NCBI GenBank assembly: GCA_002770955.1
Contig: PCUH01000016.1
Location: forward strand, 1,513-9,765
DNA from: Flavobacteriales bacterium CG18_big_fil_WC_8_21_14_2_50_32_9
Lineage (GTDB): Bacteria > Bacteroidota > Bacteroidia > Flavobacteriales_E > Vicingaceae
Direction of reading: 5' to 3'
DNA: 8,253 nt
Numbering within the stretch: the first letter of the stretch is position 1; every line of letters begins with the position of its first letter. The notes under the pieces are model-generated. The model did no database searches. It saw nothing but the letters and a program-made list of their open reading frames with translations, and had not been told where the DNA came from. This document shows positions 1 to 5,902 of this stretch, in pieces. The translations under genes and the position numbers were made by a program.

Positions 1-784
1 CACTTTGGTAAGTTTCTTCCCATTTTATAATGCTGTGTGGAAAATTATTTTCGTAAAAAATAATGAGTTTTCTGTCTAATTTTGGATAATGAATAGCATA
101 TTTAACCAGCTCTTTTTCATTCGTTTTGGTGATTTCTGCATCGTAAGCCATTAATGGTTGGTGCATCAATCTTAAATAAAATAGCGAAGGAATGATTTGT
201 TGTTTTCCAACGGGTAATAAATCAGGATTGGTTCTAATTTTGGACCACAATTCATCTTCCAAGGTGTTTAGATGAAGTTCTAATTGTTGGTCTCCTTCTG
301 ATTCAAAGTAAGAGTAAGAATTTACATCCAACTTATCGTTCTTTCTATTGATTTGCATATAAACTTGTCCGCACCATTCTTGCACCGAAGAAGTTATTTT
401 TTCTAAAGGTTGATTTAAATCCGACAAGGGTAAAAAGGTAGAAGTCATCATGGAGTAAGGATAAATTCCTGTAGTAAACTTTTTGGTAAAGTTAAGTTTA
501 AGAACAGATTCAACGTCTTTTCCATCATTATCCGATTTTACTTGTTTGTTCATATTGAAGGGTTCTGTAACAAAAATCATAACGGCAGTTCCCGTATGAA
601 TTTCTCCATATCTAGCTTGTTCGAGTTGATACGAAGTAATTTCTGCATCACCATTATACCAATAGGTATTAAAATTTTCAGAGGGTTTAATTGTTTGAAT
701 TTCTGCAGTTTGATTTGAAGGTGTGGAACTACAAGAAGTAATTACAGTTATCATTAAAAAGAATTTAAGGAAAGAGTTATTCAT
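1..784 (-). CDS. Lipoprotein of unknown function, 3' end beyond window
   Basis: This frame is open from an ATG at 784-782 to the left edge, giving 261 codons without a stop, so the C-terminus is missing. The N-terminus is a short hydrophobic segment ending in a lipobox (VITSC, lipidated Cys18), so the mature protein should be anchored in the outer or inner membrane facing the periplasm. The mature part is soluble-looking and rich in Tyr, Glu and Lys, with notable stretches WYNGDAEI (42-49), LEQARYGEIHTG (54-65), LNFTKKFTTGIYPYSMM (97-113) and a single mature Cys in EWCGQ (136-140). From memory this resembles a conserved Flavobacteriia lipoprotein that some genomes label 'septum formation inhibitor Maf'; no Maf motif is visible, so I would not use that name. 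It starts 7 nt after the PiT stop and is probably the last or a late gene of the operon. Confidence 0.8.
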   Translation of the reverse strand, partial: MNNSFLKFFLMITVITSCSSTPSNQTAEIQTIKPSENFNTYWYNGDAEITSYQLEQARYGEIHTGTAVMIFVTEPFNMNKQVKSDNDGKDVESVLKLNFTKKFTTGIYPYSMMTSTFLPLSDLNQPLEKITSSVQEWCGQVYMQINRKNDKLDVNSYSYFESEGDQQLELHLNTLEDELWSKIRTNPDLLPVGKQQIIPSLFYLRLMHQPLMAYDAEITKTNEKELVKYAIHYPKLDRKLIIFYENNFPHSIIKWEETYQS

Positions 785-791
785 AATAAGT

Positions 792-1895
792 TTAGTTTAG
801 AATATAATAAATGCCTGCACTTAAAAAAGCAGCTATGGGCAAAGTTAAACACCATGACCATAAGATTTTGTAAATAACCTTTTTATCTGCTTTTTTGCTA
901 GCTGTAGCAATGCCAAAAATTGATCCCACAGAAACATGTGTTGTAGAAACAGGTAATCCATGAATACTCGCTGTGGTTACCAGTAATCCTGTAATCATAT
1001 TGGCGGTAAATCCTTGACCGTGATTCATTGGCGTAATTTTTTTACTCATTAAAACACCTACTTTTTTAGCGTTTAGAAGTCCGCCAATTAGCATTACTAT
1101 TGCCACTAAAAACATTCCTAATTGAACATTAAAAGCATTAGCAACTAGCAATAATCCAACAATTTTAGGAGTATCATTTAACCCTCTTGCAAAACTTACC
1201 ACACCGGCACTCAAAAAATGTAGTGTGTCCAACACTTTTTGAGCAGTTATTCCCAAAATAGTGCCTGCATAAACTTCTGTAGTAATTTTTTCACACCTTG
1301 AAAACTCAATATTATTACTAATACCTGAAGTAATGCTTAAATTATTGGTTTGAATAGCTGTTTCATTTTCAGAAATACAGATGCATGTTTCTTTGTTTAT
1401 ACCTAATTTTTTTCTGGTTTTTCTAAAAATTAAATATACTATTAAACTTAGTGACGCTGCGAGTATTGGACTAACAAACAGAGGCATCAAAAAAGTGTTT
1501 CCTAATTTAGCAAAATTAAAAGCTGTTCCGATAGCCATTACTCCACTTCCAAAAAGTCCTCCAACTAAAGCGTGTGTAGTAGAAATGGGCATACCAATTT
1601 TAGTAGCAATAAAAACGGTTAATGCAGCCCCTAATGCGATAGAAATAGCAAAAATAGGGTTTAGGATAAGTTCATCAGGAACAAGTCCTTTTCCTGAAAA
1701 GTTTTTTACTAATGTTTGAGCTAAAAACAAAGCAGCAATAGCACCTGCAAAGGTAGTTACAGAAGCCCACGAAATGGCTTTTTTATAACTTGTAGTTTTG
1801 CTTCCAAATAAGGTAGCAACTCCTTTAAAATTATCGTTTGCTCCATTGCTGTAGGAGAGAAATAAAACGGCTATAACTAATGTAATTAGTATCAT
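792..1895 (-). CDS. pit: PiT-family inorganic phosphate transporter
   Basis: This is a 367-residue inner-membrane protein with the duplicated PiT (PHO-4) architecture. The N-terminal half has the GANDNFKGVATLFGSK signature (18-33) and GMPISTTHALVGG (101-113). The C-terminal half repeats these as ARGLNDTPKIVGLL (236-249) and GLPVSTTHVSVGS (313-325). Hydrophobic helices flank each motif. A polar central loop (about 158-205) separates the halves and holds a CIC pair (171-173) and Cys201. PiT proteins take up phosphate, usually as a metal-phosphate complex with protons or sodium, and are classic low-affinity entry routes for arsenate. It begins 11 nt after the arsM stop and ends 7 nt before the lipoprotein gene, so it belongs to the arsenosugar operon. 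The direction of transport and any arsenate role are inferred; phosphate uptake is the safe assignment. Confidence 0.9.
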   Translation of the reverse strand: MILITLVIAVLFLSYSNGANDNFKGVATLFGSKTTSYKKAISWASVTTFAGAIAALFLAQTLVKNFSGKGLVPDELILNPIFAISIALGAALTVFIATKIGMPISTTHALVGGLFGSGVMAIGTAFNFAKLGNTFLMPLFVSPILAASLSLIVYLIFRKTRKKLGINKETCICISENETAIQTNNLSITSGISNNIEFSRCEKITTEVYAGTILGITAQKVLDTLHFLSAGVVSFARGLNDTPKIVGLLLVANAFNVQLGMFLVAIVMLIGGLLNAKKVGVLMSKKITPMNHGQGFTANMITGLLVTTASIHGLPVSTTHVSVGSIFGIATASKKADKKVIYKILWSWCLTLPIAAFLSAGIYYILN

Positions 1896-1906
1896 ATTTT
1901 TTTATT

Positions 1907-2875
1907 TTAACAACATCCTCCTCCATCGTAATGAAAGGTAGATTCACTAATAAAAATATCATCACGTTGCATATTTTTAAATGCTTGAGCTGTTTTATCA
2001 CAAATTGCTAATGGTTGATTTTTTAATAACGTATGTCCTTTTTTATCATCAAAAAAAGCTTCACTACCAAAATAAATGGCTGCTTTTCCTGTAAAAACAC
2101 AAGGACCATCTTCAGGCATGGGGTCTTTGATGGCAGCTACTTCAATAGATTCTATGTAAATCAGTTCATCGGTTGGGTAATGGTTGGGCGATAAAATACG
2201 ATAAGGTTTTCTAGCTCTAATTTCTATAGTTCCAAAACCTGCATCAGTCAGCATTTTTATATATTCGTTAATTGGTAAACTACCGCTTAAACACAAAGCT
2301 CTCAAGCGTTCATCATTTCTTAATATTTTGTTCATAGGTTGTTCGCAAGTGGGATCGCTCATTACCAATTTGCCATGAGGTTTTAGTACACGGTACATTT
2401 CGGCAATGGCTTTTTTGAGTTCTTGTTCTTTAAAAATATTGAACAAACAATTTTGAGCAGCTACATCGATGCTGTTGTCTTCAACAGGTAAATTAAGAGC
2501 GTCTCCTTTGCGTAAATCAACAAAATCTTTTTTAAACCAAGGGTTTAGTGCTTCTGCTTCTACAAAATTCTTTTTAGAAGCTTCTAGCATTTCGTCAACT
2601 ACATCTACACCAACCACACCGTTTTTTTGTCTGGAGAAATAAGCAAACTGCAGCAACTCCATTCCTCCACCAACACCAACATATAAAATCTTGGGATTGT
2701 TGGTTAAATCTCGTGCATGTACGGTGCTACCACAACCATAATTCATTTCTTGCATTATTTTTGGAATTTTTAAACCGGGTAGTTCCCATATCGGATTGGT
2801 AGTGCAACAAAGCCCCACATCTGGCGTTAAGGCTGCATCTTTATATACATTTTTGGTAGTTTCTAAGTAGCTCAT
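1907..2875 (-). CDS. arsM: Arsenosugar-type arsenite methyltransferase ArsM
   Basis: This 322-residue cytoplasmic protein has a Rossmann SAM-methyltransferase core. Motif I is YVGVGGGMELL (65-75), the ribose-binding acidic end of strand 2 is VGVDVVDEML (88-97), and the post-motif region is RVLKPHGKLVMSD (162-174). ArsM-like cysteines are present in QNCLFNIF (Cys143) and CLSGSLP (Cys195), the positions where ArsM enzymes hold As(III). An N-terminal vicinal pair (Cys23-Cys24), Cys48, Cys177, Cys259 and a terminal GGGCC (Cys321-Cys322) add further thiols. The expected reaction is stepwise methylation of arsenite with SAM to dimethylarsenic, the precursor taken by ArsS. The long C-terminal extension after the core (about 245-322) fits the ArsM subfamily found in arsenosugar loci rather than short stand-alone ArsM. 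It lies 43 nt after the transferase gene and 11 nt before pit. Generic ubiE-like methyltransferase is the fallback call. Confidence 0.88.
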   Translation of the reverse strand: MSYLETTKNVYKDAALTPDVGLCCTTNPIWELPGLKIPKIMQEMNYGCGSTVHARDLTNNPKILYVGVGGGMELLQFAYFSRQKNGVVGVDVVDEMLEASKKNFVEAEALNPWFKKDFVDLRKGDALNLPVEDNSIDVAAQNCLFNIFKEQELKKAIAEMYRVLKPHGKLVMSDPTCEQPMNKILRNDERLRALCLSGSLPINEYIKMLTDAGFGTIEIRARKPYRILSPNHYPTDELIYIESIEVAAIKDPMPEDGPCVFTGKAAIYFGSEAFFDDKKGHTLLKNQPLAICDKTAQAFKNMQRDDIFISESTFHYDGGGCC

Positions 2876-2883
2876 ATTTTTTT

Positions 2884-2921
2884 AAGTTAAAAGTTAATAA
2901 AGTTAAAAGTTCGTAAAGTTA
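2884..2921 (-). repeat. Short direct repeats upstream of arsM
   Basis: On the plus strand AAGTTAAAAGTT occurs at 2884-2895 and again at 2900-2911, with a third partial copy AAGTTA at 2916-2921 overlapping the stop of the transferase gene. The period is 16 bp. The repeats fill nearly the whole gap before arsM and would lie in the arsM leader. They may be a simple A+T-rich repeat or a binding site; nothing in the sequence decides this. Confidence 0.6.
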
Positions 2922-3551
2922 GTTATCCATATTATACTTTACATTTTTCGTAATTTCAATTAAAGCCATCAGCTTAGGATATTTTATTAGGTCTTCATAT
3001 ACATCTATATCGTTTAAAAATGGAAGCAGTTGTAGTTTATAATCCGACAATTCTTTTAGCGTTAAGGATAATAACTCTTCATTACTCCAAGGTTTGTTTT
3101 GGAAAATAGCAGGATGAAGTTTATTCATCCCAACAAGGTAATACCCTCCATCTTCGGCAGGACCAAAAACAATATCATTGTTCGCTAATTCATCAAAAGC
3201 CAACTTAATAATTGAGGCTGAAATATCAGGTAAATCAGAACCTATTAAAAGGATTTTCTCATATCCCGAGTTAAATCCTTGTTCAAAAGCATGTTGCATT
3301 TTTTCACCTAAATCATTGCCTTTTTGAATAAATTTTTCATAGCCTTTCCATTTGGTTTCTATAATAACATCAGAAAAATAAATTTGAATAGAACAATCTT
3401 GAAGTTGTTGGGTAGCATTTTCAGTAATTTTCACTAATTCTTTATAGATTAAAAAAGCATTTTCATCGCCAATGGTTTGGGCAAGTCGGGTTTTTACTTT
3501 TCCGAGTCGAATGTTCTTCACAAAAACAATTAATAAGTTTTTACTTTCCAT
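2919..3551 (-). CDS. TIGR04282-type (CofC-like) arsenosugar transferase
   Basis: This 210-residue soluble protein has the GT-A/nucleotidyltransferase-like fold of the DUF2064 family. Visible motifs are the N-terminal nucleotide-binding stretch LIVFVKN with GKVKTRLA (17-24), GNDLGEKMQHAF (78-89), LLIGSDLPD (101-109), GPAEDGGYYLVG (130-141) and NDIDVYEDL (180-188). This is the 'transferase 1, rSAM/selenodomain-associated' family, renamed in databases for its association with arsenosugar loci. A nucleotide-sugar or nucleotidyl transfer in the sugar-attachment part of the pathway is likely, but the exact substrate is unknown. The ATG at 3551 lies inside the end of the rhodanese gene, giving an 11-nt overlap (3541-3551) and implying translational coupling. 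The start is supported because the conserved LIVFVKN strand begins six residues downstream. Confidence 0.87.
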   Translation of the reverse strand: MESKNLLIVFVKNIRLGKVKTRLAQTIGDENAFLIYKELVKITENATQQLQDCSIQIYFSDVIIETKWKGYEKFIQKGNDLGEKMQHAFEQGFNSGYEKILLIGSDLPDISASIIKLAFDELANNDIVFGPAEDGGYYLVGMNKLHPAIFQNKPWSNEELLSLTLKELSDYKLQLLPFLNDIDVYEDLIKYPKLMALIEITKNVKYNMDN

Positions 3552-4038
3552 AAACTACCTCCGCTTTTGTTAACCATTTCCCCCAATTTTTATCGTAACC
3601 GTGTACTTTTTTTGTTGGCTTATTGGTTGAGTCCACAACTTCAAAACTTTGGTTTGCCCAATGAAAAATTCCACCATATAAGTTATACACTTTGTATCCT
3701 TTTTTTTGGAGTTGTTCGCCAATTTTTTCACTACGGTATCCGATAGAGCAATAAATTACAATAGGCTTGTTTTTATCTAATTTTTTAATGGTTTGTGATA
3801 AATTAAAAGAATCGTAGCCTACCCAAATGGAATTTTTGATATGGCTGACTTCAAATTCTACTTTTTCACGAGCGTCTAAAATGGTAAAATTTGATGTGTT
3901 TTGTCGTAAGGAATCAACCGTAATAATTGGAACAGTTTGAGCAATATGGTTATCCAACACTTTTTTAAACGCAGTATTTTGTGCCATAGACTGTTGAATG
4001 GTAAAAAGAAACAGTAATATGTAGGTTATTTTTTGCAT
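3541..4038 (-). CDS. Secreted rhodanese-domain protein
   Basis: This 165-residue protein starts with a cleavable-looking signal peptide (Lys3, hydrophobic 5-15, cleavage near SMAQ|N at 20-21), so it should act in the periplasm. A single rhodanese domain follows: the DAR motif (55-57), SHIKNSIWVG (65-74), and the active-site loop YCSIGYRSEKI with catalytic Cys97 and a six-residue loop typical of sulfurtransferases. YGGIFHWANQ (121-130) is the usual domain end, followed by a basic and aromatic tail containing HGYDKNWGKWL. The expected chemistry is persulfide transfer or thiol-linked redox work; the partner is not known. It lies 43 nt after arsS, with a GC-rich hairpin in the gap, and overlaps the transferase gene by 11 nt, so it is part of the operon. 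With an intact Cys and arginine loop it looks catalytically competent. Confidence 0.88.
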   Translation of the reverse strand: MQKITYILLFLFTIQQSMAQNTAFKKVLDNHIAQTVPIITVDSLRQNTSNFTILDAREKVEFEVSHIKNSIWVGYDSFNLSQTIKKLDKNKPIVIYCSIGYRSEKIGEQLQKKGYKVYNLYGGIFHWANQSFEVVDSTNKPTKKVHGYDKNWGKWLTKAEVVYGK

Positions 4039-4050
4039 TTATTCGTTTTA

Positions 4051-4078
4051 GCCCTCCCTTCGGGAGGGTTGGTTGGGC
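4051..4078. repeat. GC-rich inverted repeat between arsS and rhodanese genes
   Basis: A perfect 7-bp stem with a 3-nt loop, CCCTCCC-TTC-GGGAGGG, occupies 4052-4068, in sharp contrast to the A+T-rich surroundings. Outer GCCC (4051-4054) and GGGC (4075-4078) can form an alternative pairing. In the minus-strand transcript the stem is followed by CUAAAACG rather than a uridine run, so it is not a standard intrinsic terminator. It resembles the small palindromic intergenic repeats common in Bacteroidetes genomes and could protect the arsS mRNA end or attenuate read-through. Confidence 0.7.
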
Positions 4079-4081
4079 ATC

Positions 4082-5140
4082 TTAAGCCACACTTCCTTGG
4101 CAACTACTTCCAGCACCAGCCGTACAACCAAAACAATGCTGTGAAGTAATAATATTTCTATTGGTTAATAGCTTTTCGTTGTAATCTTTAATGTGTTGCA
4201 CTTTAGAAGCAACTTTTAAACCAAGCATTTGATTAAAATCACAATCGTATAAATAGCCATCCCAACCAACGGATACAGTATTGGTACACATTACATTAGC
4301 AACAGCAGCTGGATTAAATGCTTCCACTAAAGTAGTCATGTAATCTTCGTAATTTTCAGAAACGATTAAGTATTCTAAAAACCTACTAATAGGCAAATTG
4401 GTTATCGCAAAAAGGTGGTTAAATTCAATATTAAAATCTTTTTTTAAGGCGTTTTTAAAATCTTTTTCTAAGCTTTCTTGATTTCCTGGTAAAAATGCTC
4501 CTCCAGGGTTATAAACCAAATCAAGTTGCAAACCGCTACCTTCTTTTCCATATCCAACAGCATTTAGCTCTTCCAATGCTTTAATAGATAGGTTAAAAAC
4601 ACCGCTACCTCTTTGTCTGTCTGTCATATCTTTGGTATAATGCGGCATAGACGAAACCACATGAATATTGTGTTTTTTGAAAAATTCGGGTAAATCGTAA
4701 TACTTAGGATTGGAGCGAATAATGGTTAAGTTAGAGCGGACAATAAAATCTTTAACACCAATTTTTGAAGCCTCCTCAACAAGCCACCTAAAATTTGGGT
4801 TCATTTCTGGTGCACCACCTGTTAAATCAAGTGTATGAGTACTGGTGCTTTTGATTATATCCAAACATTGCTGCATGGTTTCACGTGTCATAATTTCTTT
4901 ACGATCAGGACCAGCATCCACATGGCAATGAGCACAAACTTGATTGCACATATACCCTACGTTAATTTGTAAAATCTCTAGTTTTTTAGGACGTAAAGGG
5001 AAATCGTTATCAGCTTTTACTTTTTGTTCAAAAGACGCCAATTTACCTTCTCTAAAAATACCGTTGCTTAAAAAATGCAATTGATTTTCGGGGTTAGAAA
5101 GTTCATTTTTTCGTGCTGATAAAGATTTTTTTATTGCCAT
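4082..5140 (-). CDS. arsS: Radical SAM arsenosugar synthase component ArsS
   Basis: This is a 352-residue cytoplasmic radical SAM enzyme. The cluster motif is CNQVCAHC (Cys65, Cys69, Cys72; CxxxCxxC), followed by VDAGPDRKE. The SAM-contact region is LDLTGGAPEMNPNF (104-117). The C-terminal half carries extra cysteines, MCTNTVSVGWDGYLYDC (Cys285, Cys300) and HCFGCTAGAGSSCQG (Cys336, Cys339, Cys347), suited to auxiliary cluster or thiol chemistry. This matches the 'radical SAM/Cys-rich (seleno)protein' family now called ArsS, thought to join the 5'-deoxyadenosyl moiety of SAM to dimethylarsenic, giving the precursor of oxo-arsenosugars. Some relatives are selenoproteins; here the frame has no internal UGA and the tail cysteines are ordinary. 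It starts 3 nt after the peroxidase-like gene. Assignment rests on motifs plus the surrounding marker genes. Confidence 0.92.
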   Translation of the reverse strand: MAIKKSLSARKNELSNPENQLHFLSNGIFREGKLASFEQKVKADNDFPLRPKKLEILQINVGYMCNQVCAHCHVDAGPDRKEIMTRETMQQCLDIIKSTSTHTLDLTGGAPEMNPNFRWLVEEASKIGVKDFIVRSNLTIIRSNPKYYDLPEFFKKHNIHVVSSMPHYTKDMTDRQRGSGVFNLSIKALEELNAVGYGKEGSGLQLDLVYNPGGAFLPGNQESLEKDFKNALKKDFNIEFNHLFAITNLPISRFLEYLIVSENYEDYMTTLVEAFNPAAVANVMCTNTVSVGWDGYLYDCDFNQMLGLKVASKVQHIKDYNEKLLTNRNIITSQHCFGCTAGAGSSCQGSVA

Positions 5141-5143
5141 AAA

Positions 5144-5479
5144 TTACATACTTAATTTTTTGTGTTTATTCATCATTTGTACACCATGTACCAATGTTGC
5201 ACCACTTTGAATGGCAGCTCCAACGTGTACTGCTTCCATCATTTCTTCTTTGGTAATACCTCTTTGCAATCCATCTTTGGTGTAAGCATCTATGCAATAC
5301 GGACAATGCACCACATGAGAAACTGCTAAGGCGATTAACGATTTTTCTCGAGCTGACAACGCTCCTTCTTCAAATACTTTTCCGTAATAATCAAAGAATT
5401 TTTTTCCTAGTTCTTCACTCCATTCAGTTATTTCGCCAAATTTTTTTAAATCCGATGAATTGTAATAATCGTTAGCCAT
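5144..5479 (-). CDS. Arsenosugar-associated peroxidase-like protein (AhpD/CMD family)
   Basis: This 111-residue all-helical protein belongs to the carboxymuconolactone decarboxylase/AhpD superfamily. It shows the typical helix EKSLIALAVSHVVHCPYC with the redox CxxC at Cys59-Cys62, then IDAYTKDGLQRG (63-72), EEMMEAVHVGAAIQSGA (78-94) and LVHG (96-99). Such proteins form disulfide-cycling oligomers; in ArsS loci this member is known as the arsenosugar biosynthesis-associated peroxidase-like protein, but its substrate is undefined. It may keep arsenic or ArsM/ArsS thiols reduced. It is the first gene of the tightly packed arsenosugar run, separated from arsS by 3 nt and from the upstream CxxC gene by 61 bp, where an operon promoter could sit. 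Confidence 0.9.
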   Translation of the reverse strand: MANDYYNSSDLKKFGEITEWSEELGKKFFDYYGKVFEEGALSAREKSLIALAVSHVVHCPYCIDAYTKDGLQRGITKEEMMEAVHVGAAIQSGATLVHGVQMMNKHKKLSM

Positions 5480-5521
5480 AATTTTATTATTTTATTAGTC
5501 GTTGTTTATTGAATTTCATTA

Positions 5522-5529
5522 CAAAAATC
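5522..5529 (-). promoter_or_regulatory. Weak candidate -7 element for arsenosugar operon
   Basis: The minus strand reads GATTTTTG here, one mismatch from the Bacteroidetes -7 consensus TAnnTTTG, about 43 nt before the peroxidase-like ATG. ACTTTG just upstream (5533-5538) is another partial match. No TTG is seen at the expected -33 distance. The operon may instead be read through from the genes upstream. Confidence 0.2.
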
Positions 5530-5540
5530 AACAAAGTATT

Positions 5541-5900
5541 TTATAAAAATGACTTATAATTTCTTTTTAACAATTTCATTAAATCAAATACGTTTGAACA
5601 ATTATTCAACTCTTTAGTAGAAATAATTTCTTGAATATTATTATCATTTATTTTAACTAAAATACATGGGATTTGAGATGGTGTATAATTTAAGTTTGGA
5701 AGTTGATTTTGATATAAAAAAGTAATTTTTCCATCCAACTCATTTAAAAAGTCTTTCCAATCTTTTTTCATCCCAAAATTGCCATAAGTAAGCGAACATA
5801 ACTGGCATTGATAGGTATTGGGAGATACCATTTTATGTGTAAAATCAATTAAAGTATTTATTTTTCCTGAATGAGCGTTGTATATAAAAATCAGCTCCAT
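5541..5900 (-). CDS. Conserved CxxC protein of unknown function
   Basis: This 119-residue protein has no signal peptide or membrane helix and should be cytoplasmic. It opens with a beta-strand-like MELIFIYNAHSGKIN, then DFTHKMVSPNTYQCQLC containing a CxxC (Cys32-Cys35), followed by SLTYGNFGMKKDWKDFL. The second half has KITFLYQNQLP (58-68), SQIPCILVKIND (75-86) with Cys79 and a possible cis-proline, and Cys101. The alternating strands, CxxC and IPC feature suggest a thioredoxin-like or metal-binding small protein, but this is inference. From memory, similar proteins with an N-terminal YNAxSG and a YxCxLC motif occur in many bacteria without assigned function. Its ATG is 2 nt after the DUF3179 stop, so the two are almost certainly co-translated. 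Confidence 0.82.
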   Translation of the reverse strand: MELIFIYNAHSGKINTLIDFTHKMVSPNTYQCQLCSLTYGNFGMKKDWKDFLNELDGKITFLYQNQLPNLNYTPSQIPCILVKINDNNIQEIISTKELNNCSNVFDLMKLLKRNYKSFL

Positions 5901-5902
5901 GT

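Noticed and set aside
1..784. Septum-formation inhibitor Maf
   Set aside because: A label I recall being applied to similar lipoproteins, but no Maf nucleotide-pyrophosphatase motif is visible and the protein has a lipobox.
1381..1719. Plus-strand 112-codon open frame
   Set aside because: It is antisense to the well-supported PiT gene, has no recognisable domain, and its composition follows from the codons on the other strand.
2884..2921. CRISPR-like array
   Set aside because: The units are 12 bp with 4-bp spacers and only two full copies, far from CRISPR dimensions, and no cas gene is near.
4051..4078. Intrinsic terminator after arsS
   Set aside because: The stem is strong but no uridine run follows on the minus strand, and closely packed genes continue downstream.
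4082..5140. Selenocysteine codon in arsS
   Set aside because: The frame contains no in-frame UGA and ends in UAA; the tail cysteines are UGU/UGC codons.
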